Notes: generated by a model not told the origin, from the letters alone. Shown: positions 22,774-32,154, numbered from the stretch's first letter. The stretch: 64,000 bases of DNA from Hyphomicrobiales bacterium (GCA_027489955.1 JAIXYZ010000005.1:57081-121080); one strand, 5' to 3'. Program-made: numbers and translations.

Positions 22774-23410
22774 ATGTCCGGCCGGCCGGACCCTGCCGCC
22801 GCTCGTGCGCGGACAGGGCAAGCTCCACGACGATGCCGTAGAGCGTGTGGCCGAGGAAGCTCATGAAGGACAACTGCCCGCCCCAGTCCAGCAGCATGAA
22901 GGGCAGCCCCGAGATCGGCGCGATGACGGCCAGGGACAGGAACCAGGTCGCCGCCCCGAAGCTGGCCGCGTCGGCATAGCGGCGGGAGGGGTTGAAGGGT
23001 CGGCTGAGCGCGAACAGCGCCAGCACGAAGCCCAGCATGATCCCCGTCGGCAGGTCGTCCCCGCGCCACACCTCCCGCACGACATACGCGGCGAAGGCGC
23101 CCAGGAAGATGAGGTCGAGAGCCGCGCCGGCCGGCCAGGGCCTGCCGCGCATCAGGCGCAGATAGGCGAGGGGGAACAACACCGCCTGCGCCAGGATGTG
23201 GACGGCCTCGCCCGCATAACGCGGGATTTCCAGGCCGAGCCTGTAGCGCGCGAAGGACTGGACCAGCGCGCCGGGCTCGATCGGGCCGCCGATCGCCGGC
23301 GGCGCGACGACCCGGGCCCAGAATTCCCACGCGATCAGCCCGGCGATGCCGGCCGCCGCGAGGGGCAGGAGGCCGATCCGGCCTTTGCCCGCGCGGTCAG
23401 TTCCGTCCAT
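22772..23410 (-). CDS. Polytopic membrane protein of unknown function
   Basis: 212 residues from the ATG at 23410 ([10 protein letters not shown]), behind GGGGGA; the frame to 23515 has no such site. Five or six hydrophobic segments: [76 protein letters not shown] and [18 protein letters not shown]. No conserved motif is recognised. It is divergent from gcdH with a 184-bp shared gap, and converges on pnp. Confidence 0.7.
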   Translation of the reverse strand: MDGTDRAGKGRIGLLPLAAAGIAGLIAWEFWARVVAPPAIGGPIEPGALVQSFARYRLGLEIPRYAGEAVHILAQAVLFPLAYLRLMRGRPWPAGAALDLIFLGAFAAYVVREVWRGDDLPTGIMLGFVLALFALSRPFNPSRRYADAASFGAATWFLSLAVIAPISGLPFMLLDWGGQLSFMSFLGHTLYGIVVELALSAHERRQGPAGRT

Positions 23411-23594
23411 GCGTTTCGTCCCCCGCCCGTCCTTTTCGGGTGCCGCACAGTGCCCGCACGCGGGACAAATGCCAACCGGACGGCCGGATGTGCATCCTGC
23501 GCATGTCGGTCGCACCCCCTGTGGCCTCGCTTTTGCCGTTCATCCGCGCCACATTGCGCGCCAAACGCGTCCTGAAACGGCAGAAGAAGACCCC

Positions 23595-24818
23595 ATGACC
23601 GCGCTCACCCGCAAAGCCGCCGCCGCCGACCCGCACAAGCCCGCCCGCTTCGACTGGGAAGACCCCTTCCTCCTCGACGAGCAGCTGACCGACGACGAGC
23701 GGATGATCCGCGACACGGCCCGCGCCTACGCGCAGGACAAGCTCCTGCCGCGCGTCATCGAGGCCTATGCGCACGAGAAGACCGACCGCGAGATCTTCAA
23801 CGAGATGGGCGAGCTCGGGCTCCTGGGCGTCACCCTGCCCGAGGATTACGGCTGCGCCGGCGCGTCCTATGTCGCCTACGGCCTCGTCGCCCGCGAGGTG
23901 GAGCGCGTTGATTCCGGCTACCGCTCGATGATGAGCGTGCAGTCCTCCCTCGTCATGTACCCGATCTACGCCTATGGCGACGAGACGCAGCGCAAGAAGT
24001 ACCTTCCCAGGCTCGCCTCCGGCGAATGGGTCGGCTGCTTCGGCCTCACCGAGCCGGACGCCGGCTCCGACCCGGCGGGCATGAAGACGCGCGCCGAGAA
24101 GGTGGCCGACGGCTATCGGCTGACTGGCTCCAAGATGTGGATCTCCAACTCGCCGATCGCCGACGTCTTCGTCGTCTGGGCGAAGTCGGCCGCCCACGAC
24201 AACGAGATCCGCGGCTTCGTGCTGGAAAAGGGCATGAAGGGCCTCTCGGCTCCCAAGATCGGCGGCAAGCTGTCCCTGCGCGCCTCCATCACCGGCGAGA
24301 TCGTCATGGACGGCGTCGTGGTGCCCGAGGAGAACCTGCTGCCCAACGTGTCCGGCCTGAAGGGCCCGTTCGGCTGCCTCAACCGCGCGCGCTACGGCAT
24401 CTCGTGGGGCGTCATGGGCGCCGCCGAGGATTGCATGCACCGGGCCCGGTCCTACACGCTGGACCGGCGCCAGTTCGGCAAGCCGCTGGCCCAGACGCAG
24501 CTCGTCCAGAAGAAGCTGGCCGACATGATCACCGACATCACGCTCGGCCTGCAGGGCTCGCTGCGCGTCGGCCGGCTGTTCGACGAGGGCCGCGTGGCGC
24601 CGGAGATGATCAGCCTGGTCAAGCGCAACAATTGCGGCAAGGCGCTGGACATCGCCCGGCAGGCCCGCGACATGCACGGCGGCAACGGCATCCAGGAGGA
24701 GTACATGGTCATGCGCCATGCCGCCAACCTGGAGACCGTGAACACCTACGAGGGCACCCACGACGTGCACGCCCTCATCCTGGGGCGTGCCGTCACCGGG
24801 CTGCAGGCCTTCTTCTGA
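23595..24818 (+). CDS. gcdH: Glutaryl-CoA dehydrogenase
   Basis: FAD enzyme that oxidises and decarboxylates glutaryl-CoA to crotonyl-CoA in lysine/tryptophan degradation. 407 residues from the ATG at 23595. It has ACAD motifs [20 protein letters not shown] (FAD/substrate site), [20 protein letters not shown] and the end [18 protein letters not shown], whose Glu is the catalytic base in this subfamily. The nearby CoA-transferase at 26420 resembles the enzyme that makes glutaryl-CoA, which supports the assignment over a generic acyl-CoA dehydrogenase. Confidence 0.93.
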   Translation: MTALTRKAAAADPHKPARFDWEDPFLLDEQLTDDERMIRDTARAYAQDKLLPRVIEAYAHEKTDREIFNEMGELGLLGVTLPEDYGCAGASYVAYGLVAREVERVDSGYRSMMSVQSSLVMYPIYAYGDETQRKKYLPRLASGEWVGCFGLTEPDAGSDPAGMKTRAEKVADGYRLTGSKMWISNSPIADVFVVWAKSAAHDNEIRGFVLEKGMKGLSAPKIGGKLSLRASITGEIVMDGVVVPEENLLPNVSGLKGPFGCLNRARYGISWGVMGAAEDCMHRARSYTLDRRQFGKPLAQTQLVQKKLADMITDITLGLQGSLRVGRLFDEGRVAPEMISLVKRNNCGKALDIARQARDMHGGNGIQEEYMVMRHAANLETVNTYEGTHDVHALILGRAVTGLQAFF

Positions 24819-24846
24819 CCGACGCCGCCGCGAAGGGAGGCGGACC

Positions 24847-25467
24847 ATGTCGCTGGAACTCTGGCTCGCCTTCGTCGCCGCCGCCGCCATCATGTGCGTC
24901 ATTCCCGGGCCGACCGTGACCCTCGTGGTCGGCTACGCCCTCGCCCAGGGGCGCGGCACGGCGCTCGCCACCGCCCTCGGCGTCGTGCTCGGCGACGCTG
25001 TGGCGATGACGCTCTCGCTGCTGGGCCTCGGCGCGATCCTGGCCGCCTCGGCGACGCTGTTCACGATCGTCAAGCTCGCGGGCGCCGCCTATCTCGTCTA
25101 TCTGGGCTGGAAGCTCTGGCGGGCGCCCGTCGGGGACGCGGCGGGTCCCGCCCCGCCGCCCGCCTCGTCCCGGCGCATGTTCGCCCATGCCTTCGCCGTG
25201 ACCGCGCTGAACCCGAAGAGCATCGTCTTCTTCGTCGCCTTCGTGCCCCAGTTCGTGGACCGCACGTCTCCCTACCTGCCCCAGGTGGCTGTGCTGATCG
25301 CGACCTTCGTCACCATCGCGTTCCTCAACGTGTCGTCCTATGCCTGGCTCGCCTCGCGCGCCCGCCGCCTCATGACGAAGCCGTCCGTGCTGCGGGCGGT
25401 GAACCGCACCGGGGGTGGGCTGCTCATCGGCGCGGGCGTCGCATCCGCCGCGATCCGCACGAGCTGA
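24847..25467 (+). CDS. LysE family amino-acid exporter
   Basis: 206 residues from the ATG at 24847 (behind GGGAGGCGG). Six hydrophobic segments and the family signature IPGPTVTLVVGYALAQGRG near the N-terminus, with GWKLWRAP and ALNPKSIVFFVAFVPQFVD further on. LysE/RhtB transporters move amino acids outwards across the inner membrane; placement 28 bp after gcdH suggests lysine or a related diamino/dicarboxylic compound, but substrate cannot be read from sequence. Confidence 0.9.
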   Translation: MSLELWLAFVAAAAIMCVIPGPTVTLVVGYALAQGRGTALATALGVVLGDAVAMTLSLLGLGAILAASATLFTIVKLAGAAYLVYLGWKLWRAPVGDAAGPAPPPASSRRMFAHAFAVTALNPKSIVFFVAFVPQFVDRTSPYLPQVAVLIATFVTIAFLNVSSYAWLASRARRLMTKPSVLRAVNRTGGGLLIGAGVASAAIRTS

Positions 25468-25598
25468 GAGGGAGCGCCCGTGACCGCCAGCATCCCCGTC
25501 GCCGGCGGCGCCGGCCGGCTCGGCAGGGCGCCGGCGGCAGTCAGGTTCCGCATCGCCGTCCTTAGCGGATGGCATCGCGGCCCGGATGCCATGATGCC

Positions 25599-26423
25599 AT
25601 GAGCGACGCGGCGGCCGGGCTTCCGGCGGCCGGGCATGCGGCCCGGGTCTCCACGACCGACCTGTGGAAGGCGCTCGCCCTCCTGCTCATCACCCTCGAT
25701 CATTACGGCCTGTTCCTCGATCCCGCGCAGGACTGGTGGCGCGTGGCCGGGCGGGCTTCACTCCCCATCTGGTTCTTCTTCGTCGGGTTCGCCCGCTCGC
25801 GGACCGTGCCCTGGACCTGGCTGGCCATCGGCATCGGGCTGACGCTGCTCGATCTCTGGTACGAGGATTTGGACCCGGCGGAAGCCCCGCTCAACATCGT
25901 GCTGGGTTTCGCGCTGATCCGCCTCGCCCTGCCGTGGATCGAGGAAAGGATCTGGCCGAGCCGGTGGCGGATCGCGGCGCTGCTGGCCGTCCTGACGCTG
26001 CTGCTGCCCGTCGGCGGTTTCATCGTCGAATACGGCACCGAAGGGTGGCTGCTCGCCCTCGTGGGCCTCGCGCACCGGCGCTGGCTGGAGGCGCCGGACG
26101 GGGAGACGCTCTGGCGGCGCGCCGCCATCGCCATCTATGCCGGCGGCGCATTCTGCGCGGTGGAGATCGCCGACTTCTCGTTCGATCCCCCGCAGGCGGC
26201 AGCCCTCATCGGGCTGGTGGCCGCCGTCTCGGCGCTGCTCGTCGGGTTCCGGCGGGACGACGTCCAATGGCAGCCGCCCGTTCCGGTTGCGGCGTTCCTG
26301 CGCCTTTGCGGCCGCCGTTCGCTCATGCTCTATGCGGCGCAGATCGTGATCCTCACGCTCGCGGCCGTGATGCTCGGCATCGACGCGGACGCAGGCGACA
26401 GCATGACGGACGACACCCCATGA
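25599..26423 (+). CDS. TraX-like acyltransferase-type membrane protein
   Basis: 274 residues from the ATG at 25599, or 284 from 25569. It starts with TDLWKALALLLITLDHYGLF, the TraX hallmark (K-x8-HxG/HY in the first helix), then about eight membrane segments, including WWRVAGRASLPIWFFFVGFA. TraX of F plasmids acetylates pilin, but chromosomal TraX-like proteins outside conjugation loci are common and of unknown substrate. No conjugation genes are here. Its stop overlaps the start of the CoA-transferase (ATGA), so the two are co-translated. Confidence 0.8.
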   Translation: MSDAAAGLPAAGHAARVSTTDLWKALALLLITLDHYGLFLDPAQDWWRVAGRASLPIWFFFVGFARSRTVPWTWLAIGIGLTLLDLWYEDLDPAEAPLNIVLGFALIRLALPWIEERIWPSRWRIAALLAVLTLLLPVGGFIVEYGTEGWLLALVGLAHRRWLEAPDGETLWRRAAIAIYAGGAFCAVEIADFSFDPPQAAALIGLVAAVSALLVGFRRDDVQWQPPVPVAAFLRLCGRRSLMLYAAQIVILTLAAVMLGIDADAGDSMTDDTP

Positions 26424-27625
26424 CCGACGCCAACGACACTCGTCCCCTCAAGGGCCTGCGCGTCCTGGAACTCGCCCGCGTGCTCGCCGGTCCCTGGGTC
26501 GGCCAGACCCTGGCCGATCTCGGCGCGGACGTGGTCAAGGTGGAGAGCCCGGAGGGCGACGACACCCGCACCTGGGGGCCGCCCTTCGTGGAGGCCGCCG
26601 ACGGGGGCGACCTGTCCGCCGCCTATTACCATGCCGCCAACCGCGGCAAGCGCTCGGTGGTCGCCGACTTCCGCACCCCGGAGGGCCAGAACTTCGTGCG
26701 CAGGCTCGCCAACCACGCCGACGTCGTGGTGGAGAACTTCAAAGTCGGCGGCCTGGTGAAGTACGGGCTCGACTATGCGGGCCTGAAGGCGGTCAACCCG
26801 CGCGTCGTCTACGCCTCCATCACCGGCTTCGGCCAGACCGGCCCCTATGCGCCGCGGGCTGGCTACGACTTCCTGATCCAGGGCATGGCCGGCGCCATGT
26901 CGATCACCGGCGCGCCCGACGGCGAGCCGATGAAGACCGGCTACGCTACCGCCGACATCATCACCGGCCTCTACGCGACGATCGGCATCCTCGCCGCGCT
27001 GCGCCGGCGCGACGCGACGGGGGAGGGCAGCCATCTGGACCTCGCCCTCATGGACAGCCAGATCGCGGTCCTCGCCAATGTCGCGATGAACCATCTCGTC
27101 ACCGGGGCGGTGCCCCAGCGCCTGGGCAACACCCACCCCTCCATCGTGCCCTACCAGACCTTCCAGGCGGCGGACGGGCCGTTTCTGGTGGCAGTGGGTA
27201 ATGACGGCCAGTACCGCAAGTTCTGCGAGATCATCGGCGCGACGGGCCTGGCGACCCATCCCGACTACGTCCACAACGAGGGCCGCGTCCGGCACCGGGC
27301 CGCGCTCATCCCGCAATTGCAGGAGGTGCTGTCGCGGTGGACGCGGGCGGATCTGCTGCCGCGGCTCGACGCGGCGGGCGTGCCGGCCGGGCCGCTGAAC
27401 ACCATCGCGGACGTCTTCGCCGATCCCCAGGTCGTCGCCCGGGGCATGCGCGTGGAACTGCCCGACCCGGACGCCAGGGCCGGCTACATCCCCTCCATCC
27501 GCACGCCCATCGTCATCGACGGCGTGCCCCAGGTGGCGCTGACGCCGTCACCCCGCCACGGGGAACACCAGGCAGAGGTCGAGGCCGACCCGCATTGGGG
27601 CGGCGTCAGTCCCAAAGGCGCCTGA
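26420..27625 (+). CDS. Class III CoA-transferase, succinyl-CoA:glutarate type
   Basis: 401 residues from the ATG at 26420, overlapping the TraX-like stop. CaiB/BaiF (type III) family: LELARVLAGPWVGQTLADLG, VVKVESPEGDDTRTWGPPFV with the conserved DD, then ASITGFGQTGPYAPRAGYDF. The combination DDTRTWGPPFV, HPSIVPYQTF and GVPAGPLNTIADVFADPQVV resembles mammalian SUGCT, which converts glutarate to glutaryl-CoA. With gcdH three genes upstream, a glutarate role is likely; other dicarboxylates remain possible. Its last 20 bases overlap the converging vapC. Confidence 0.85.
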   Translation: MTDANDTRPLKGLRVLELARVLAGPWVGQTLADLGADVVKVESPEGDDTRTWGPPFVEAADGGDLSAAYYHAANRGKRSVVADFRTPEGQNFVRRLANHADVVVENFKVGGLVKYGLDYAGLKAVNPRVVYASITGFGQTGPYAPRAGYDFLIQGMAGAMSITGAPDGEPMKTGYATADIITGLYATIGILAALRRRDATGEGSHLDLALMDSQIAVLANVAMNHLVTGAVPQRLGNTHPSIVPYQTFQAADGPFLVAVGNDGQYRKFCEIIGATGLATHPDYVHNEGRVRHRAALIPQLQEVLSRWTRADLLPRLDAAGVPAGPLNTIADVFADPQVVARGMRVELPDPDARAGYIPSIRTPIVIDGVPQVALTPSPRHGEHQAEVEADPHWGGVSPKGA

Positions 27626-27995
27626 CGCCGAAGCCGTCGAACACGGCCTCGTTGGAAACGAGGATCAGGTCGTCGGCGAGGGCCTGCGCGATCAGGAATC
27701 GGTCGAACGGGTCCTTGTGCGGGATGGCCAGTGAGCCGGCGAGGTGCGCGTGGGCGACGGTGATCGGAAGCGGCAGGAACTCGAACTGATCGATGATCGT
27801 CTCGTAGCGATCGACGAGCGCGGCCACCTCCGGCAATTTGCCCAGGCGAAACTTGGTCGTGATCTCCATGGCTGACGCCGCGCTGGCGTAAACCTCGATC
27901 TCTGCGTCCGCGAGAACCGAACGCGCTGCGTGCGGAAGCCTTTCCGGTGCGATCAGGCTCCAGATCAAGGCGTGCGTATCGAGCAGATGTCTCAA
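27606..27995 (-). CDS. VapC-type PIN-domain toxin
   Basis: 129 residues: MRHLLDTHALIWSLI with the first PIN aspartate, EITTKFRLGKL, and DPFDRFLIAQALADDLILVS with the later acidic residues, typical of ribonuclease toxins of VapBC systems. The start is TTG at 27995, overlapping the antitoxin stop as TTGA. It cleaves RNA in the family, usually tRNA; the target here is unknown. The antitoxin gene lies just upstream in the same operon. Confidence 0.93.
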   Translation of the reverse strand: MRHLLDTHALIWSLIAPERLPHAARSVLADAEIEVYASAASAMEITTKFRLGKLPEVAALVDRYETIIDQFEFLPLPITVAHAHLAGSLAIPHKDPFDRFLIAQALADDLILVSNEAVFDGFGVRRLWD

Positions 27996-28234
27996 TCGCC
28001 TTCACCGTTCCAAAGCCGCAATTCGTCCTCCGGCAATGGCTCGAAGAATTCAGGGCCGATGCTGATCTGGCCGCGCAACAGGCCCAGCGGCCGAACCTTC
28101 CGCGCCGCCGCCAGCGGCACCAGCCGCGCCACCGGCACCGCGCCGCGCGCGATGACGACCTCCTCGCCGGCTTCCACTTCGGCGAGCAGTTTGGATAATT
28201 GCGTCTTGGCCTGATGGACCGTAACGGTCTTCAT
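27992..28234 (-). CDS. Phd/YefM-type antitoxin
   Basis: 80 residues. N-terminal Phd/YefM fold: MKTVTVHQAKTQLSKLLAEVEAGEEVVIAR, which dimerises and binds DNA; the C-terminal part (EFFEPLPEDELRLW) would wrap the toxin. Antitoxin-first order with 4-base overlap to the toxin is typical. Two TTAGCTAA boxes immediately upstream are the probable autoregulatory site. Confidence 0.93.
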   Translation of the reverse strand: MKTVTVHQAKTQLSKLLAEVEAGEEVVIARGAVPVARLVPLAAARKVRPLGLLRGQISIGPEFFEPLPEDELRLWNGEGD

Positions 28235-28245
28235 GACGGTGCTCC

Positions 28246-28265
28246 TTAGCTAAGAGCTTAGCTAA
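28246..28265. promoter_or_regulatory. Probable antitoxin operator, double TTAGCTAA
   Basis: TTAGCTAA occurs at 28246-28253 and again at 28258-28265; each copy is itself a perfect palindrome and the centres are 12 bp apart, close to one helical turn. The pair lies 11 bp upstream of the antitoxin start and 31 bp upstream of the divergent ThDP-enzyme gene, so binding could affect both promoters. Confidence 0.75.
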
Positions 28266-28296
28266 CCCGGCATCGCACTGCAACGACGGAGCGCCG

Positions 28297-29973
28297 ATGA
28301 GCCTTTCCTCCCGCACTGGCGGCCGCATTCTGGTCGACCAGCTCGCGATCCACGGCGTCACGGACGTGTTCTGCATCCCCGGCGAGAGCTATCTTGCGGT
28401 GCTCGACGCGCTGCATGATGCGCAGGTGCGCGTCACGGTCTGCCGGCAGGAGGGCGGGGCGGCTATGATGGCGGAGGCCGTCGGCAAGCTCACCGGGCGC
28501 CCCGGCATCTGCATGGTGACGCGCGGCCCCGGCGCGACGAACGCGTCCGCCGGCATACACATCGCCATGCAGGATTCCACGCCGATGATCCTGTTCGTGG
28601 GCCAGGTGGCGCGCGGCATGAAGGAGCGCGAGGCGTTCCAGGAACTCGACTACAAGGCCGTGTTCGGCACGATGGCCAAATGGGTGGTCGAGATCGACGA
28701 TCCCGCCCGCATTCCCGAACTGGTGTCCCGGGCCTTCCACGTCGCCTGCCAGGGGCGGCCCGGCCCGGTCGTCGTGGCCCTGCCGGAGGACATGCTGGTG
28801 GAGGAGGCGCGGGTCCCCGACGCGCAGCCCTTCACGCCGGTCGAGACCCATCCAGGACTGACCCAGATGGCCCAGCTCCAGAAGCTGCTCTGGGCCGCCA
28901 GGAAGCCGGTCGTCCTCATTGGCGGCTCGCGCTGGAGCCCCGCGGCGACGGCTGCGCTGGCACGCTTCGCCGAGCGTTTCGACCTGCCGGTGGCGGTGAC
29001 CTTCCGCCGGCAGATGCTGTTTCCCGCCGATCACCCCAACTATGCGGGCGACCTGGGGATAGGCCCCAATCCCAGGCTCCTGGCGCGCGTGCAGGAGGCG
29101 GACCTCGTCCTTCTCGTCGGCGGCCGGCTGTCGGAAATGCCCTCCCAGTCCTACGAGCTGTTCGGAATCCCCGAGCCGGGCCGGACCCTCGTCCACGTCC
29201 ACGCGGACGCCGACGAGCTCAACCGCGTCTATCACGCTACGCTCGGCATCAACGCCAGCGCCTCGGCCTTCTGCGCCGCGCTGGAGAGCGTGCATCCGCC
29301 GGTCTCGATCCCCTGGGCCGGCGCGGCCCGGGAGGCGAACGAGGCCTACCGTGCTTGGAGCAATCCCGGTCAGATCCGCATTCCGGGCGCGCTGCAGATG
29401 GGCGAGGTCATGGCGCATCTGCGCGAGGTCCTGCCTCCGGATACCGTCTTCTGCAACGGCGCGGGCAATTTCGCCACGTGGGTGCACCGGTTCTGGCCCT
29501 TCCGGGGCTTTGGCACGCAGCTCGCCCCGACATCCGGGTCCATGGGCTACGGCATGCCCGCCGGCGTCGCCGCCAAGCGCCACGATCCCGCCCGCACGGT
29601 CGTCGTCTTCGCCGGCGACGGCGATTTCCTCATGCATGGGCAGGAATTCGCCACGGCGGTGCAGTACGGGCTCGGCGTCGTCGTCGTGCTGCTCGACAAT
29701 GCCATGTACGGCACGATCCGCATGCACCAGGAGCGGGAATATCCCGGCCGCGTCTCAGCCACTGCGCTGGTCAATCCCGACTTCGCCGCCTATGCGCGGG
29801 CCTTCGGCGGCCATGGCGAGACGGTGCGGGAGACGGCGGAGTTCGCGCCCGCGCTGGAGCGGGCGCGGGCATCGGGCAAGCCCGCCATCCTGCACTGCCT
29901 CATCGATCCGCAGGCGATCACGCCCTCGACGACGCTGGACGCCATCCGCGAGAAGGCGCTGGCGAGGGGCTGA
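28297..29973 (+). CDS. ThDP-dependent enzyme, acetolactate-synthase-like
   Basis: 558 residues with the three domains of ThDP decarboxylase-type enzymes. The N-terminal Pyr domain has VFCIPGESYLAVLDAL and the catalytic glutamate in VCRQEGGAAMMAEA; the middle domain follows; the C-terminal PP domain has the diphosphate motif GDGDFLMHGQEFATA ... LLDN. The order and TRGPGATNA motif match IlvB-like proteins, but true acetolactate synthase would have an ilvH partner, absent here. It could be a glyoxylate carboligase-, sulfoacetaldehyde- or 2-oxoacid decarboxylase-like enzyme. The substrate is unresolved. Confidence 0.85.
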   Translation: MSLSSRTGGRILVDQLAIHGVTDVFCIPGESYLAVLDALHDAQVRVTVCRQEGGAAMMAEAVGKLTGRPGICMVTRGPGATNASAGIHIAMQDSTPMILFVGQVARGMKEREAFQELDYKAVFGTMAKWVVEIDDPARIPELVSRAFHVACQGRPGPVVVALPEDMLVEEARVPDAQPFTPVETHPGLTQMAQLQKLLWAARKPVVLIGGSRWSPAATAALARFAERFDLPVAVTFRRQMLFPADHPNYAGDLGIGPNPRLLARVQEADLVLLVGGRLSEMPSQSYELFGIPEPGRTLVHVHADADELNRVYHATLGINASASAFCAALESVHPPVSIPWAGAAREANEAYRAWSNPGQIRIPGALQMGEVMAHLREVLPPDTVFCNGAGNFATWVHRFWPFRGFGTQLAPTSGSMGYGMPAGVAAKRHDPARTVVVFAGDGDFLMHGQEFATAVQYGLGVVVVLLDNAMYGTIRMHQEREYPGRVSATALVNPDFAAYARAFGGHGETVRETAEFAPALERARASGKPAILHCLIDPQAITPSTTLDAIREKALARG

Positions 29974-29993
29974 GCATGGAAAGCGTCAACGCT

Positions 29994-30077
29994 CACCGTC
30001 ATGCCCGCCCGCGTGGCGGGGATCCGCGCGGCTGAACAGAGACGTGGATGGTCGGGACAAGCCCGACCATGACGGTG
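29994..30077. repeat. Palindromic extragenic repeat, family C
   Basis: Outer inverted ends CACCGTCATG (29994-30003) and CATGACGGTG (30068-30077) enclose two smaller hairpins, CCCGCC/GGCGGG and ATGGTCGGG/CCCGACCAT (30048-30056 with 30062-30070). It fills the gap between the converging ThDP enzyme and transaldolase genes. The form is that of REP-like elements common in Hyphomicrobiales and may serve both transcripts as an end structure. Confidence 0.8.
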
Positions 30078-30092
30078 TTCGGCCCGGGCGGC

Positions 30093-31052
30093 CTATGCCG
30101 CCAGACGTTTCGCCACCAGGGCGCGCAAGGCCCGCAGGTCCTTGACGAAGCCGCGGATGCCCTCGGCGAGCTTCTCGGTCGCCATGGCATCCTCGTTCAT
30201 GAGGAAGCGGAAGCTCTTCTCGTCGATGGTGAGGCGCGGGCCCGCTTCACTGGGCCTCGCCGGATCGAGGCGGCGCGGCAGGTCGCCCTGCGCCGCCGCC
30301 AGCTCGTCCAGCAGGCCCGGCCCGATCGTCAGCCGGTCGCAGCCCGCCAGCGCCTCGATCTCGCCGATGTTGCGGAACGAGGCGCCCATCACCACCGTCC
30401 CGACGCCGTGGGTCTTGTAATAGGCGTGGATCGCCCGGACAGACAGCACGCCCGGATCGGTCTCGGCCGTGTACGGCCCCTGGCCGGCCTTGACGTACCA
30501 GTCCAGGATGCGCCCGACGAACGGCGAGATGAGGAACGCCTTCGCATCGCCGCAGGCCACCGCCTGGACGAGCGAGAACAGGAGGGTGAGGTTGCAGTCG
30601 ATGCCTTCGGACTGCAGCACCTTGGCCGCCTGGATGCCCTCCCAGGTGGAGGCGATCTTGATGAGGATGCGGTCGCGCCCGATGCCGCGCGCCTCGTAGG
30701 CCGCGATCAGCGCTCTCGCCTTCTCCAGCGTGGCGGTGGTGTCGAAGGACAGGTCCGCGTCCACCTCGGTGGAGACCCGGCCGGGAACGATCCCCGCAAG
30801 CTCGGCGCCGAACGTCACCGCCAGCCGGTCGCAGGTGGCGGCGACGACCGCCTCGCGCGCGCCGGACTGCCGCCCGCCCCAGGCGATGGCCTCGTCCACG
30901 AGGGCGGCATAGGCCGGCGTTTCGACCGCCTTGAGGATCAGGGTGGGGTTGGTGGTGCAGTCCACCGGATGGAGCCGGCGCACGGCCTCCAGATCGCCGG
31001 TGTCGGCGACCACCACGGTCATGGTCCTGAGCTGATCCAGCTTCGACGGCAT
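30093..31052 (-). CDS. tal: Transaldolase
   Basis: Pentose-phosphate enzyme moving a dihydroxyacetone unit between sugar phosphates. 319 residues, TalA/TalB class: [23 protein letters not shown] at the start, and the Schiff-base lysine in [19 protein letters not shown]. Further motifs are [15 protein letters not shown] and PFVGRILDW. It is a single gene behind a perfect palindrome that covers its likely promoter. Confidence 0.96.
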   Translation of the reverse strand: MPSKLDQLRTMTVVVADTGDLEAVRRLHPVDCTTNPTLILKAVETPAYAALVDEAIAWGGRQSGAREAVVAATCDRLAVTFGAELAGIVPGRVSTEVDADLSFDTTATLEKARALIAAYEARGIGRDRILIKIASTWEGIQAAKVLQSEGIDCNLTLLFSLVQAVACGDAKAFLISPFVGRILDWYVKAGQGPYTAETDPGVLSVRAIHAYYKTHGVGTVVMGASFRNIGEIEALAGCDRLTIGPGLLDELAAAQGDLPRRLDPARPSEAGPRLTIDEKSFRFLMNEDAMATEKLAEGIRGFVKDLRALRALVAKRLAA

Positions 31053-31066
31053 CGGTCCTCGCTTCC

Positions 31067-31092
31067 CGTATAAGAAAGAAATTTCTTATACG
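31067..31092. promoter_or_regulatory. Perfect palindrome before transaldolase
   Basis: CGTATAAGAAA (31067-31077) and TTTCTTATACG (31082-31092) are perfect 11-bp inverted arms around GAAA, 14 bp upstream of the tal ATG. TATAAG could serve as the -10 box on the minus strand, so a repressor dimer here would block transcription. No regulator of matching type is adjacent; the nearest is the LysR gene 72 bp further on, but LysR sites look different. Confidence 0.65.
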
Positions 31093-31163
31093 ATTTTTCT
31101 TGCACTATCATTTGCCACGGACAACCCGGTCCGTAAAGCAGGAATGGCAGCGAGGATAGCGTC

Positions 31164-32063
31164 CTATTCGGGCATGAACACCGCGCGGGCCGCCTTGGCC
31201 TCCTTGACGATGAAGTCGACGGTGGCGCGCACCCGCGCCACGTCCTTCAGGTCGGCATGGACGATGAGCCAGAACGAGCGCGTGATCGACACGGTCTCGG
31301 GCAGGACCGGGACGAGGCGCGGATCGTCGGCGGCCATGAAATGGTGCAGCACGCCGATGCCCGCTCCCGCGACGCAGGCATTCATCTGCGCGACGACGTT
31401 GGAGCTCTGCACATGGGCGCGCAGGCCCTTCACCACCTCGTCGAGATAGTCGAGCTCGGGGCTGAAGATGAGGTCGTCGATATAGCCGATGATGCGGTGC
31501 TCGAAGAGGTCCTCCGGCTTGGTCACCGGCGGCGCCGTCTCCAGGTAGGACGGGGCGGCAAACAGGCCGAGGCGGTAGTCGACCAGCTTCCTCGCGACGA
31601 TCTTGCCTTCCTTGGGCGGGTTCAGCGTGATCGCGATGTCCGCCTCGCGCTTGGAGAGGGACAGAAGCCGCGGCATGGCAATGAGCTGGATTTCCAGTTC
31701 CGGATAGGCCTGCGCGAGCTTGGCGAGCCGGGGCGCGAGGAACGTCGTGCCGAAGCCGTCGGGCGCGCCGATCCGCACCGCGCCCGACAGCGCGAGGTCC
31801 GCGCCGCCGATCTCGCTGGAGGCCGCGAGCGCCTCGGTCTCCATGGCCTCCGCCTTGGACAGGAGCCGCTCGCCCTGCTCGGTCAGCGCGTAGCCCTGCG
31901 GCCGCCGCTCGAACAGCTTGGCCTTGAGCGCCGTCTCCAGCGCGGTGATGCGGCGCGAGACCGTGGCATGGTCGGCGCCCAGGCGGCGCGCCGCCACGGT
32001 CAGTCGTCCGGCCCGCGCCACGGCGAGGAAAAAGCGCAGGTCGTCCCAGTCGAAGCGGCTCAT
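31164..32063 (-). CDS. LysR family transcriptional regulator
   Basis: 299 residues. N-terminal winged helix: [20 protein letters not shown], then ARRLGADHATVSRRITALE; the C-terminal periplasmic-binding-like effector domain begins near residue 90. It is divergent from mmsA, with a 184-bp gap carrying an inverted repeat, and so is the likely activator of the valine/isobutyrate genes; the effector is unknown. Confidence 0.93.
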   Translation of the reverse strand: MSRFDWDDLRFFLAVARAGRLTVAARRLGADHATVSRRITALETALKAKLFERRPQGYALTEQGERLLSKAEAMETEALAASSEIGGADLALSGAVRIGAPDGFGTTFLAPRLAKLAQAYPELEIQLIAMPRLLSLSKREADIAITLNPPKEGKIVARKLVDYRLGLFAAPSYLETAPPVTKPEDLFEHRIIGYIDDLIFSPELDYLDEVVKGLRAHVQSSNVVAQMNACVAGAGIGVLHHFMAADDPRLVPVLPETVSITRSFWLIVHADLKDVARVRATVDFIVKEAKAARAVFMPE

Positions 32064-32154
32064 GGTATGTCCTGAGGCAGCGGCTCCGCGGCGACGGGCG
32101 AAACGCGCATGTGGAGTGTGTTGTATTACCGCACGAAACGTTCGGCGGATCAGC

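Noticed and set aside
25599..26423. Evidence of a conjugative element because of the TraX-like gene
   Set aside because: No other tra, mob or relaxase gene and no element ends; TraX-like proteins are common in chromosomes.
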